The notes under the pieces: generated by a model
What the model was told of the DNA's origin: nothing
The model's database searches: none
Seen by the model: only the letters and a program-made list of their open reading frames with translations
Position numbers and translations under genes: made by a program
Source of the DNA: Corallium rubrum
Lineage: Eukaryota > Cnidaria > Anthozoa > Scleralcyonacea > Coralliidae
Assembly (NCBI GenBank): GCA_964035015.1
Contig: OZ036012.1
Location: 3,378,085-3,442,084, forward strand
Length of the DNA: 64,000 nucleotides
Direction of reading: 5' to 3'
In this document: positions 1-11,039 of the stretch, in pieces
How the letters are laid out: every line of letters starts with the position of its first letter
Position numbering within the stretch: position 1 is the stretch's first letter

Positions 1-91
1 TGTTATTGTGATAGTTAAAAACTTGATATGCAATGGAAAGCATCAGTTTCTCAACAAATGTGATATATTAATGTTACCTTTTTTATTGTAG

Positions 92-114
92 TTCTTGATA
101 CTGCTGGTCAAGAG
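92..114 (+). CDS. RRAS-like: Ras GTPase exon, G3 box
   Basis: A 23-base exon between a TTGTAG acceptor and a GTTAGT donor. It encodes LDTAGQE, the G3 (Walker B-like) box whose Gln is the catalytic residue equivalent to Ras Gln61. The first two bases complete a codon from the exon upstream of the window. Confidence 0.9.
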
Positions 115-3100
115 GTTAGTATTAGCAGAGTTTGCTTGTAGGAATTTCTTCGACAGATTCAAAACAATTAATGTTTGGTATTACAGTACATGATTTAGCA
201 ACTACATGTACATGTATATCTTGTTGAACTTTATTTATATAATCTGTTTTTACTAAAAAAAATAGCATATACTAAGCTTTTTTCAATGTACAGTGGCATA
301 ACTAGGTATCTGGGGGCCTGTGGGATTGATTACTTCGGGGGCCCTTTCTGATTTAGTGACTTCATTTCTAGGGGGGTTCAGGAGCATGCTACGCTGGAAA
401 ATTTTTGAATCTAGGGTCTCTAAAATGGCATTTCCTGCACTTTGAGGGCACTTATGAGCAAAATCTAAGCACAAAATTTTTTGGGGGTAAATACCCCCTA
501 CCCCCTGATCACACTGCCCCTGCATATGGGTGTCAAAGCACCCCCCACCCACCCCCCAAGAGAAGATTTTCAGTGTAAGACTCAAGACTGTCAGACAAAG
601 TGGTGGGCCCTGAAGGTGCAACAAACCAGTAGAAGGGTCCGGGGAAATGCTCCCCCAGGAAATTTTTGATTTTCTAATGCTCTGAAATAGGGTGAGGCGG
701 TTAATCGATAAACCGGAAAAAACCGATGTTTTTCGAAAACCGATTCGACCGATGTTGCTCCAGGCGAAAAACCGAAAAAAACGAAAAAACCCGTTTGAAT
801 CTCAGTAACATTGAAACAAAAGGGCAGTAATAATTACAGGGAAGCGAAGCATCAAAGCTAAGCCGGATCACACGCTTGATTGGTTCAGCAAATCAGCGCC
901 CTGATTGGTTCAACAGAAAGCGGACCTCTGCGAAGACAGGTAACGTATGACTCATCGCAAAAATATTCAGAGTTAACAAATTAACATATAAACACGTGCA
1001 ATAGCATTCAAACATTAAACTTCAGTTGGTCGTTTGCTTAGACTATCCCGAAGTCTTTCTGTTTTTGTTAAAATGAGTAAGAGTGCAGTTTGGAATTTCT
1101 TTAAGAAGCCAGAAAGAAAAAGAAGTCTTGAACGTGTAGCGTGAAGTTTAATCAAGTAAATCTACAGATATAAATATCGATTTTTTCGGTTTTTTCGGTT
1201 TTTTCCAGGCGGTTTTCGGTTTTCGGTTTTTACCCTGAACCGCCTCACCCTACTCTGAAACGCTATTTCCTGCATTTTGAGGGCAGTTATAACCATCAGA
1301 AAGGGGGGGAGGGGTTCTATGGAACCTACAGATCTCGTCACAAAATGCTTGGGGCCCTTAATTAATTCCTTTTGCTCAGGGTTTACACACCCTTCCCAAT
1401 AGGTAGTTGCACCACTGTACAGTACTGTACATCCTTCAGAATTAAAAATACTGAATTTAACTGGCAGTTAAAAAGATCTGTTCATTTTTAGCTTGTACTC
1501 TAACTGTGCACATTTTAAAAAAATATTATATTTAATATTAATTAATTATTAAATTTAATATTACATAAAACATAAACATTTGTATATTCTAAGCAATGTT
1601 TTTTTACTGTCATTGTTTTATAGAAGGCCTTTTGCCCTGTAGATCTACCCTGGGGTTTTTTCTCCTAATTTGGCCATTGAATGTTAATGATCCTGGTTAC
1701 CGTATATATAGGATTGTGTCTTTTCCACATGTTTGACAACACTGGAATTTAAAACAAAATAAAAAAAAGGCTTGAAAGTTCTTTCCACTCAACTGAACTA
1801 CTTAAAGTACTTGAATATTTATTAACTTCATTCTCAGGGAATTTCAATGAGAAAAGTTTACAGAAGGGTACATTTTGATGGTGTGGAATACACATTTTGG
1901 CCAGTTTACTAAGTGAAGAAATTACAGTACCAGTACTTAATGAATATATTTTTTATTTTATTATTTATAATAATTTATTTTAATTACTTTGTTAGGAATT
2001 TAGTGCTATGAGAGAGCAATATATGCGAAGTGGAGAAGGGTTTTTATTGGTGTTTTCACTGACAGATAGGTCCAGGTAAAAATTATATTACTTTTAATGA
2101 ACTTATTTCTCCTTGAACCAGCAACAAATGGCCTATCTTACTCTGCTGAAGAACACCAGTTGATTTTATTTGTTAAAGGGAGATACTCTCAGCTGGCCTT
2201 CGCTTGGCGGCAATGGGTTACTAGAGCCTTTTTACAGTGTCGATAAATTGATGCAAAGTCAGTCGAGATATGGTCTGGAAACTTGGCAAACTTCAAAGCG
2301 CCTATAATGAGCTGTGATTTTATGTTGAACCGTACCTTACACCGTGCACATCCTTTGTTTTAGGTTTATTAATATTTAAATAGCACGGTTGAGTGATTGA
2401 ACTGAAGCGTTGCTATTGGATAATTCGTTCATTATACTAAAATACAATGTGTTCAGTGACCGTGCACAAAAATGCATAAAGGCGAACAAAAAGATAGACC
2501 AAAGACTTTAGCTGAGTTTCCAGACCATATCTCGATTGACTATGATTGATGCTAAAGGCCTGGCCAAACGCTTTCAACGTTTCATTCAACATCATTCAAC
2601 ATTGTTGAATTCAACCGTGATTCAACATGTTGAAAGCGTTTAGCCACCCCTGTTAAACGTTGAATAGTGTTGAATGAAATTTGAATTTGAACATGTTCAA
2701 ATTTTCGTTCAACACGCGTTCAACAATGTTGAACGATTTTGAATGAAACGTTGAAATCATTTGGCCAGGCCTTAAGGCAATTTTAAGTGTTCTTTTGTAC
2801 TTTTGCATTACCCTGTATTTTATTTTAATATGTTTTTTGCTTTCCATTTAATTGTAGTTTCGATGAAATCAACAAATTTTACAATCAGATTTTAAGAGTA
2901 AAAGACAGGTATGTAGATTAATCTTTTTTGGACTTACTGTATACACATTCATCTTAAACGCATTCATCTTAAACACACCTCTGTAACAGGGATTGAAATT
3001 TGCCGTATCCCGATATCCACGGGTTACTAGATTTTCGTTTTGGGTACTAGACGTCTTAACTTCAGTATCCCAACGAGATACAATAAAAATTTCGATAGTG

Positions 3101-5004
3101 CACAGCCACCGAATCTGATGTAACGTCTCACAATGTAACGTAATGTCTTATAATGTAATGTACTGTAACGTCTTATAATGTAACGTAACATCTTATAATG
3201 TAACGTACTGTAACATCTTATAATGTAACGTAACATCTTATAATGTAACGTACTGTAACATCTTATAATGTAACGCACTGTAACATCTTATAATGTAATG
3301 TAACGTCTTATAATGTAACGTACTGTAACGTCTTATAATGTAACGTAACGTCTTAGAATGTAGCGTAACGTCTTGCATTGTAAGGTAACGTCTTATAATG
3401 TAACGTAATGCATGTACTGTCACAAACTGTTATAGTTAATTTTAGATATTGCAAGTTGAGATGTTTAGTATTCAAAAGTGGGATACTGTACTACATTTCA
3501 AGGAGGGATACCAAATTCAGAAACCTGGTATCCACTTGGATACTGCCGAAAATTTCAAATTTCAAGCCCTGTTGCAATAATTCTGTAAATGTAAATTATG
3601 CTGTATATTTTAGATAAACATTACTATAGGCATGGTTTTATTAGCTTAGGAAGTGGAAGGGCAGCATGACTAATTTAATGTTTTTGTGGGGTTTTTTGTT
3701 ACTTATTTAGAAGCGAATTTCCAATGATCATAGCAGGAAACAAATCGGATTTAGAGCGAGAAAGAGTGGTGAGATAATCTATTATGGTACAGAATAAAAT
3801 GATACATTTGTCTAATGAAGGGCTCTGCTTAAAATGTCAGTATTGCACGGGGTTGCCCTAAAAAATCGTTTTAAATGCCAAACTTTGGATAATGTGAAAT
3901 TCTACATAAAGTTAAAGCCCTTACCTTCAAGTATAACATCACATTTATGTGTTGTTCGATGTTTAAAACCAATATTTTAAGCAACCCATCGACTATCATG
4001 ATAAAGCCTTTGCAAGTTGCTGATTGAATCCACGAATCAAAATTGCAATGTTGCATATCAACATTGCAAAATTGTACGTAAGTTGTATGTATTGCTAATA
4101 CAAATCATCTCTAATTAAATTAGAGATGATTTGTATTAGCAATACGTACAAAATATTTCATTGTATTTATGAATAAATCCTTTAAGAATGGTCGGTACAC
4201 TGTAACAATATCGACATTTTTAATCCCAAGTTTGGTTTTGGGATATATATTTTTGTTACATACAAATTTATAATTGTTTTCTGTTAACTAGCATATGTTT
4301 GTTTGTTCTAAGGTCTCATCACAGGAAGGGAATGAACTGGGAAGGCAATTGAAAATCCCCTATATTGAATCGAGTGCCAAGACGAGGACAAATGTTGATG
4401 CAGCATTTCATGACCTTGTTCGGGCTATAAGGTAAGTCATTGCATAATAATGTAATAAAAGTAGTGTGCTGCGTAGGCAGTGTTGAAACAACAATCGAAA
4501 TATGGTATAGTAGGTTAATACTGCCGAAACAGAGAACGTGAGTGGTCTAACGTTTCGAGCGAAGGCCCTTCGTCAGAGAGAAACGTTAGACCACTCACGT
4601 TCTCTGTTTCGGCAGTATTAACCTACTATACCATATTTCGATTGTCATTGCATAATAATTGGGGGGAAACGATATTAATAAGTTCCAACAATCGAAATAT
4701 GGTAAGGTTAGATATACTGCCGAAACAGAGAACGTAGGAGTCTAACGTTTCGAGCGAAGGCCCTTCGAAAGCCCTTGACATTTCTCTCTGACGAAGGGCC
4801 TTCGCTCGAAACGTTAGACTCCTACGTTCTCTGTTTCGGCAGTATATCTAACCTTACGCAGCACGCTACTTTTATTAATAAGTTCCAAGCATTTTACAGT
4901 TTCCAAGTGTTTTTTCTTTTCTTTTCTTTATTTAAAGGAAATTCTATGCAGCCCACGAAACCCCAGCCAAGAAACCCAAACGAAAGAAATGTGTTATCCT
5001 GTGA
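92..5004 (+). CDS. RRAS-like: R-Ras/M-Ras-type small GTPase, 3' six exons (5' end outside window)
   Basis: Six spliced exons (92-114, 1996-2075, 2858-2908, 3711-3768, 4313-4431, 4938-5004) join in one frame. Seen in order: the G3 box DTAGQE, switch II with [16 protein letters not shown], the G4 box GNKSD, the G5 box ESSAK, a basic tail KKPKRKK and a CAAX box CVIL followed by TGA. These are the marks of a membrane-bound Ras GTPase that cycles between GDP and GTP; the final leucine predicts geranylgeranylation. [17 protein letters not shown] and QILRVKDR are typical of the R-Ras/TC21/M-Ras branch rather than classical Ras. RKF after the last G box looks like R-Ras2, while CVIL is also the M-Ras ending, so I name only the branch. 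Exons encoding the P-loop and switch I must lie upstream of base 1. All junctions are GT-AG and phases match. Confidence 0.93.
289..1419. mobile_element. TIR element split by a hAT insertion
   Basis: Ends are inverted: TACAGTGGCATAACTAGGTA at 289 faces AATAGGTAGTTGCACCACTGTA at about 1398-1419. Removing the 565-bp hAT element and its duplicated 8 bp leaves about 560 bp. G-rich internal parts give only short frames. It lies in an intron of the Ras gene. Family not recognised. Confidence 0.6.
688..1252 (+). mobile_element. Non-autonomous hAT element, copy 1, with BED-finger start
   Basis: The element begins TAGGGTGAGGCGGTT and ends AACCGCCTCACCCTA, perfect terminal inverted repeats. It is flanked by a perfect 8-bp target duplication CTCTGAAA (680-687 and 1253-1260), the hallmark of hAT transposases. 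Near 1074 a short frame starts [19 protein letters not shown], resembling the start of a BED zinc-finger domain of hAT transposases, then stops at 1142. Too short to encode a transposase, so it would need one in trans. A second copy lies at 28176-28895 in the opposite orientation. Confidence 0.88.
1996..2075 (+). CDS. RRAS-like: Ras GTPase exon, switch II to beta4
   Basis: Acceptor TTAG, donor GTAAAA. It encodes [16 protein letters not shown] followed by [10 protein letters not shown], that is switch II, helix alpha2 and strand beta4. The preceding exon ends in GAG, so the junction restores the standard DTAGQEEF. Confidence 0.93.
2257..2541. repeat. Inverted-repeat element
   Basis: AGTCAGTCGAGATATGGTCT at the left is mirrored by the sequence ending ATCTCGATTGACT at the right. 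The centre holds no frame of note. A miniature inverted-repeat transposon is likely; family unknown. Confidence 0.6.
2552..2776. mobile_element. Miniature inverted-repeat element
   Basis: Left end AAAGGCCTGGCCAAACG is mirrored at the right by TTTGGCCAGGCCTTAAGG. The interior is made of short TTCAAC/GTTGAA motifs that could fold into a long hairpin. No coding capacity. Confidence 0.65.
2858..2908 (+). CDS. RRAS-like: Ras GTPase exon, helix alpha3
   Basis: Acceptor TTGTAG, donor GTATGT. It encodes [17 protein letters not shown], the alpha3 segment. QILRVKDR is shared with R-Ras proteins. The first codon (AGT) is split across the intron. Confidence 0.93.
2985..3573. mobile_element. TIR element carrying an internal minisatellite
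   Basis: AACAGGGATTGAAATTT at 2985 is inverted as AAATTTCAAGCCCTGTT ending at 3573. The core (3117-3415) is a tandem array of units like CTTATAATGTAACGTACTG with variants of 19-27 bp. It sits in a Ras intron. Long frames here are satellite read-through. Confidence 0.6.
3711..3768 (+). CDS. RRAS-like: Ras GTPase exon, G4 box
   Basis: Acceptor TTTAG, donor GTGAGA. It encodes [23 protein letters not shown] is the G4 box that reads the guanine base. Confidence 0.93.
4089..4145. repeat. Perfect 28-bp inverted repeat
   Basis: GTATTGCTAATACAAATCAT and its continuation are exactly mirrored with essentially no spacer around AATTAAATT, so a cruciform is possible. Intronic. Confidence 0.7.
4313..4431 (+). 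CDS. RRAS-like: Ras GTPase exon, G5 box
   Basis: Acceptor CTAAG, donor GTAAGT. It encodes [19 protein letters not shown] and then DLVRAIR; SAK is the G5 box. The spacing between G4 and G5 is normal for Ras. Confidence 0.93.
4455..4875. repeat. Composite of two hairpin elements inside an outer inverted repeat
   Basis: Two near-perfect hairpins (4492-4644 and 4689-4860) share CAATCGAAATATGGTA, ACTGCCGAAACAGAGAACGT and CGAAGGGCCTTCGCTCGAAA. They lie within an outer inverted pair (ATAAAAGTAGTGTGCTGCG near 4455 and its mirror near 4857). The repeat fills the last Ras intron. Confidence 0.75.
4938..5004 (+). CDS. RRAS-like: Ras GTPase last exon with CAAX box
   Basis: Acceptor TAAAG. It encodes [17 protein letters not shown] and then CVIL with a TGA at 5002-5004. 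A polybasic stretch next to a CAAX box ending in Leu directs prenylation and plasma-membrane binding. Confidence 0.93.
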
Positions 5005-5250
5005 ATGACACTATTGTTTATGTTCACTGAGTTGACAATAACTTGTACAGACAAACTCTGTTTTTCTCTCAAAAAAACAAACAACATTGTTCGTCTGTCC
5101 TTGAGAGAGAAAGTTGGCAGTTTCAAGTCTGTTTTATTTCTTTCGTTATTTTTTTTCATTCAAGTCCTTCCATATATAATATAGAATAACTGAGAAACAA
5201 TCACTCTTCTGACTAAAATCTCTAACCCATTTGGCAAGTGAAATACTGTG

Positions 5251-5256
5251 AATAAA
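5251..5256 (+). terminator. Candidate poly(A) signal of the Ras gene
   Basis: AATAAA lies about 250 bases after the Ras stop codon, a plausible 3' UTR length. No cDNA evidence. Confidence 0.45.
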
Positions 5257-5916
5257 ATAATGTTAGATGATCTCACATTTTCAGCTTGTTCCCAACATTC
5301 CTGCCAGATATACAATGTAGTACTGTATAGACTGCCTTTTTTTTTTGCTGATTAAATTATAAGAATTCTTTTATATTAATAGTTTGTTTTACGTTTTTAC
5401 TTGCCAGAAACCTGAAAATATATATATATATAACTAAGGGTCTGAAATGGCGGGGAGTTATTTTAAGTTTGGTGGTTGAAATTACATAAAAATATGGGAC
5501 TTTTTACTTGAGAATTGAAGTTCTGTATCATAAACGAAGAGGAGTGTTTCATCAGGATTTCCAAACACCAAGATTTTGTTGAAAAGTGAGGCGAAGCTGA
5601 GGTTTTTGAACAAATTTCGAGGTGTTTGGAATCCTGAAGAAACACTCTTCCGAGTGTATGATATTAGCTTCTCAAACATATCAGTATTTTAAGAGAAAAT
5701 CGATGCGAAATTTGGCTTAATTTATGTAATTTCTTCCTCCGATATCAAAACCTCCGTCTCAGTACTGATTTCCTTTGTTTTTGGTTCATGAATTATTAAT
5801 GAATTTGAGAAGAATTAATCACAACTTGCTACTGTAGGATATTGGATAAAAATTAAAATTAATGTTGACACTTTAATGCACAAGGCTCATTAACTATCGT
5901 GTTCTACGCAATGTTC

Positions 5917-6177
5917 TACGCCATCCTGGCAAGTTTCCCCGGCAGTTTTAACCTTCTTTTGAAGGTCCAAACTGCCGGGGGAACTGGTTATTACTTTGTG
6001 TTTCGCGCACGAATATGCATTAGGGTTAGAGTTAGGGTTAGGGTTGGGGTTGGGGTAGAATTAGAATAGTATTATGATTAGGTTTGAGGATTAGGGTGTT
6101 TTCAGGGTCAGGGTCAGAGAATAAAATATTCGTGCGCGAAACACAAAGTAAGCACCAGGGGAACTTGCCAGGATGGC
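5917..6177. mobile_element. Inverted-repeat element with TTAGGG-like core
   Basis: CGCCATCCTGGCAAGTT at the left is mirrored by AACTTGCCAGGATGGCG at the right, with an inner pair TTACTTTGTGTTTCGCGCAC. Between them lies a degenerate TTAGGG run at 6020-6057. Non-coding, likely a miniature transposon. Confidence 0.65.
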
Positions 6178-7446
6178 GAGGAATCAAGGTGCGCGAGGAC
6201 ATAAACTTCAAAGGTTCCGATGCGAGTTGGACTTCTGGTGGTATTACTATTTTGTGCCGATGCCATTCAATTGAGGATGCTTCATGTAGTACCATCTTGA
6301 TTTTTTGGTTTGCTGGGTCATCTGTGATTGGTCAATTTTGCAGCTCAGACCTAACAAGATGGCGCCTGATGGCGTGTAATTGGGCCATTTTTTCATGGGG
6401 CACCCGCAGTCCAGTTATATAGAGGTCAGTGGTGTTATGTGTGGGTTAGCTTTTTTGTGTAACCTCTGACCTGTAGTGTTGTGCTGTTGTGTAACTATAA
6501 CCAATGCTCGACGATTAAATCATGGCCAATCAAAGCTCAGAATTTTTTGGCGTCACCTTACGAGCTGTCAGTTATGAACGATGGAAACAAGTATTTTTAA
6601 TCCGATCGTGTTTACAACATTCCGCCATATCACGAAGTCCTCCGAAGCGACAAAGTTTTGGATTAAAATACTATGATTTTCAGGGTTCTATTCTGTACGA
6701 TTTTTTCAAATTCACATATCTTGTAAATTTAACGGGGGGAATTTGACGGGGACAATTGGACGGGGGCAATTGGATGGGGGCAATTTGACGGGGGCAAGTG
6801 AGGTAAAAACAGCTTGTTCAGCTCTGCATACAAGGTCACTACAAGTACATACAGTAATTGCAACATTGTTTTTACCATAGTAGGGGCAATTGCCGCCACC
6901 CCCCCCCCCCTTTCCCCCAAAAAAGTTTTAAAAATGAAAATTTCGGGCACTTTTTGAAAGAAATTTGGGTAATATTGCTGTTAAATATTCATGAAAAATT
7001 CTATTTTAAATTGTTTTAATATATTTTCGACTCTTAATTTCGGGCAAAAATGCCCCCCCCCCCCTCAACGTAACTGGTCAGGCATGCGAACACATAATTC
7101 ATTGATTACACCAATTCCTTAGGAATACCGCTGAGCATATGAATTAAATGGCATCAAAATTGGAATGAATTAAATGTTGCAATTATTGAGTCGGTCGAAT
7201 CGTTTAATAGTGTATAATTTAGCTTGATTTGAATCATTCAAAATACGACTAAATGAAATACTTTAGAAATTATTTGAATAAAGATATGCCAATTGTTTTT
7301 AGACGTCGAATATCTTGAGGTAAGAGGCTAAATTACTTCTTAAATATCGAATTAAAAACAAGAGTTGTGAAGGCCGTGTTTGGAGAGCACGTGTGCATCT
7401 TGCAAGAAGAAGATTACGTTTATTAATGTGTTTTTGTTTTTTTTAG

Positions 7447-7622
<176 letters not shown>

Positions 7623-7812
7623 GTAATTAAAAAAAAGTAGAAAATAAAAGACGAAAAGGAAGTGAGAAGACGTACGTTTTATAATTTGCGTTTATCGAAT
7701 AGTTAATTATCCTAAGTTTACGTCTAGGGCAAAAGTGCGCATGGATTTTATGAATAAACGAAAAATAAAGATTTATTTTTTAATTTGAAAGTTTTCATGG
7801 CGATAGTATAAA

Positions 7813-7920
7813 ATATAAATAAGTTTTGTGGAAACACCACGTGAAATATTTCTTTGCTTAAATATATAAATATAAGCAAATAAATATTTTACGTGGTGTT
7901 TCCACCAAACTTTTCAAGTC
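7813..7920. repeat. Inverted repeat
   Basis: GGAAACACCACGTGAAATAT is mirrored as AATATTTTACGTGGTGTTTCC around an AT-rich loop. Non-coding. Confidence 0.6.
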
Positions 7921-8149
7921 CGGATTTGATAAATTGAGAAACGCGTGCGTGTTTTTTGGCACGTTATTCTGGTTTCAGTAAAACTAGTTACCAAAACTTA
8001 AAAATTGGGGAAATTTCTAGCTTTTCCTGATCTCGACGTTCATGTATGACCTCGTCAAACGAAAGTGAAGAATATCTAGCATGGGGATAAAATTTGGAAA
8101 GTTCTACCATTTCCTTGGTCCCGTACGGTAACTGATGGAAAAGTGAATT

Positions 8150-8640
8150 TCCAGGACACTAACGGTAAGCTTAGGAATGTCCAGAATACTAATAGTAAGT
8201 TTAGGAATGATCAGGACACTAATAGCATGTGTAGGAATGTCAAAAGCACTAATAGCAAGCTTAGGAACGAGGCCAAAAAGTCTTCCGTTTACACGGTTCT
8301 GGTATAATACAATGACGGAGTAGCATGTGACTATTCTCTTCCAATGAGCGTTGAGAAGACTGAATACTGCTGACCCGAATACTGTGAGCACCGTCATCGA
8401 GGAACCCGTCTTGATTTTGCGTCGTTTTCATGTTATTTTTGTGCCGGTATCGTGTAAACGCAAGGCCTAAACGGCATGATTTTGTTCCGTTTTTAAATTG
8501 TACTGGCATCGTGTAAACGGGGTCTTATAGCAAGCGTGGGAATGTCCAGGACACTAATAGCAAGCGTAGGAATGTTGAGAACACTAATAGCATGCGTAGG
8601 AATGTCCAGAACACTAATAGCATGCGTAGGAATCTCCAGA
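8150..8640. repeat. Diverged start of the 30-bp minisatellite, interrupted
   Basis: Degenerate units (AGGAATGTCCAGAACACTAA type) occur at 8150-8270 and 8525-8640. Between them (about 8273-8524) is an inverted-repeat insert with CCGTTTACACG-like ends. Confidence 0.7.
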
Positions 8641-8806
8641 ACAGTGCTTCCACTTTTTATTTGCATAGCCCAGTCACTATGGGGGAGGGTTTAGATAAAC
8701 AAGAGAAACAAAGAACTTTTGCAAAGAAGGCTAATAATATCTGACCCCTCCCCCCATGGTTGACAGACCCATGGAAGGAAATTTCCTTGCAAAGTGGAAG
8801 CACAGG

Positions 8807-10405
8807 TCCAGAACCCTAATAGCAAGCGTAGGAATATCCAGGACACTAATAACAAGCGTAGGAATATCCAGGACACTAATAGCAAGCGTAGGAATGTCCA
8901 GAACACTAATAGCAAGCGTAGGAATATCCAGGACACTAATAGCAAGCGTAGGAATATCCAGGACACTAATAGCAAGCGTAGGAATGTCCAGAACACTAAT
9001 AGCAAGCGTAGGAATGTCCAGAACACTAATAGCAAGCGTGGGAATGTCCAGAACATTAATAGCATGCGTAGGAATGGCCAGAACACTAATAGCAAGCGTA
9101 GGAATGTCCAGGACACTAATAGCATGCGTAGGAATGTCCAGAACACTAATAGCAAGCGTAGGAATGTCCAGGACACTAATAGCACGCGTAGGAATGTCCA
9201 GAACACTAATAGCATGCGTAGGAATATCCAGGACACTAATAGCATGCGTAGGAATGTTCAGGACACTAATAGCATGCGTAGGAATGTTCAGAACACTAAT
9301 AGCATACGTAGGAATGTCCAGAACACTAATAGCATGCGTAGGAATGTCCAGAACACTAATAGCATGCTTAGGAATGTCCAGAACACTAATAGCATGCTTA
9401 GGAATGTTCAGAACACTAATAGCATGCGTTGGAATGTTCAGAACACTAATAGCAAGCGTAGGAATGTCCAGAACACTAATAGCAAGCGTAGGAATGTCCA
9501 GACACTAATAGCATGCGTAGGAATGTCCAGAACACTAATAGCAAGCGTAGGAATGTCCAGGACACTAATAGCATGCGTAGGAATGTCCAGAACACTAATA
9601 GCAAGCGTAGGAATGTCCAGGACACTAATAGCACGCGTAGGAATGTCCAGAACACTAATAGCATGCGTAGGAATATCCAGGACACTAATAGCATGCGTAG
9701 GAATGTTCAGGACACTAATAGCATGCGTAGGAATGTTCAGAACACTAATAGCATACGTAGGAATGTCCAGAACACTAATAGCATGCGTAGGAATGTCCAG
9801 AACACTAATAGCATGCTTAGGAATGTCCAGAACACTAATAGCATGCTTAGGAATGTTCAGAACACTAATAGCATGCGTTGGAATGTTCAGAACACTAATA
9901 GCAAGCGTAGGAATGTCCAGAACACTAATAGCAAGCGTAGGAATGTCCAGACACTAATAGCATGCGTAGGAATGTCCAGACACTAATAGCATGCGTAGGA
10001 ATGTCCAGAACACTAATAGCATGCGTAGGAATGTCCAGAACACTAATAGCAAGCGTAGGAATGTCCAGAACACTAATAGCATGCGTAGGAATGTCCAGAA
10101 CACTAATAGCAAGCGTAGGAATGTCCAGACACTAATAGCAAGCGTAGGAATGTCCAGAACACTAATAGCATGCGTAGGAATGTCCAGAACACTAATAGCA
10201 AGCGTAGGAATGTCCAGACACTAATAGCATGCGTAGGAATGTCCAGAACACTAATAGCAAGCGTGGGAATGTCCAGAACACTAATAGCATGCGTAAGAAT
10301 GTCCAGAACACTAATAGTAAGCGTAGGAATGTCCAGAACACTAATAGCATGCGTAAGAATGTCCAGGACACTAATAGCATGCGTAGGAATGTCCATGACA
10401 CTAAA
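8807..10405. repeat. 30-bp minisatellite array A
   Basis: About 53 units of AGGAATGTCCAGAACACTAA + TAGCATGCGT. Variants are GTCCAGGACACT, GCAAGCGT and an occasional 29-bp unit. A higher-order duplication of 449 bp is visible: the rare GCATGCGTTGG variant occurs at 9422 and again at 9871 with the same neighbours. All frames are open because the unit has no stop codon and is a multiple of three; there is no sign of a gene. The same motif family forms the palindrome centre. Confidence 0.95.
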
Positions 10406-10584
10406 GACCAAAATCGGTCAAAAAATGCGGCTTTTTTTATAAAATCAAAAAAAGAAATTTTTAGTCAAACATCCTCGTTTCCAAGGTTTAACTGAAGCAC
10501 CAAGGCAGTTTTCTTGGAGCGGGAAGAGGGGGGGGGGGGGGGGGGGTGAAAGTGGGGAGTATCAACTGCCGGGCATTGAAATAT

Positions 10585-10631
10585 TATAAATAGAGCTTGG
10601 GTGACCTGTAAAGTTCACAAAAACCAAGATG
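10585..10631 (+). promoter_or_regulatory. TATA-like box and ATG of the duplicated gene remnant
   Basis: TATAAATA at 10585-10592 lies 37 bases before an ATG in good context (CCAAGATGGCG, 10629-10631). Both are conserved in the mirror copy near 38105-38150. The frame stays open for only about 20 codons. It may start a real transcript or be a repeat. Confidence 0.25.
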
Positions 10632-10946
10632 GCGTCCAATATGGCTTCTGTATCAGTTTATAAAGCTAAATTGTTGCTTTTATTGCTCTGATCTAGCTTG
10701 CTTTCTCTTTCTAAAATAGAACTAAAACGAAAGATGCGTTTAAGAAGGATGTATCTATATAAAAAATAGCTCCAGGTAAAGGGTTAGATCAGTTTTAAAG
10801 TATTGTGAATTAAAGATTTTTGTCACATGGTGGGAAAACCTTGTGGGTCTTGCAAGAGAAATGGTTGCCATTTAAAGGCAGTTGTTGAGTTATTAATTAT
10901 TTTTTTTCTGTTTTTAAAGGTCTCAGTCTCTGTGTAAAGCTGTTAG

Positions 10947-11039
10947 AAGTCTTCTTACTGTCTAACCAATGAAGATATTGAAAGAAAATCTCGATATGGT
11001 CAATGTCTGGACCAGTCAAATTATGTTCATCAAATTAAG
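10947..11039 (+). pseudogene. Candidate exon 1 of unknown duplicated gene, left copy
   Basis: Between a GTTAG acceptor-like site and AAG|GTAATT lies an open 31-codon frame containing LTNEDIERKSRYGQCLDQSN then YVHQIK. The next candidate exon follows in phase 0. An alternative frame upstream (SQSLCKAVRSLLTV, then stop) is also conserved, so exon limits are uncertain. Product not recognised. Confidence 0.35.

Larger units (their letters stand above)
5005..7440. other. Intergenic stretch with inverted-repeat elements
   Basis: No gene is recognised. It holds a hairpin at 5525-5669 (GTGTTTCATCAGGATTTCC mirrored), an inverted-repeat element at 5917-6177 containing a telomere-like patch, short GACGGGGGCAATTGG repeats at 6733-6800, and C-runs near 6898 and 7050. 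Open frames here (for example 6084-6422) cross inverted repeats and are not credible genes. Confidence 0.6.

Noticed and set aside
6084-6422. 112-codon frame
   Set aside because: It crosses an inverted-repeat end and telomere-like patch; no domain and no splice support.
8756-10495. Long frames across the 30-bp array, and the look of a CRISPR array
   Set aside because: Units are contiguous near-identical repeats with no unique spacers, and frames in all phases are open. The setting is eukaryotic.
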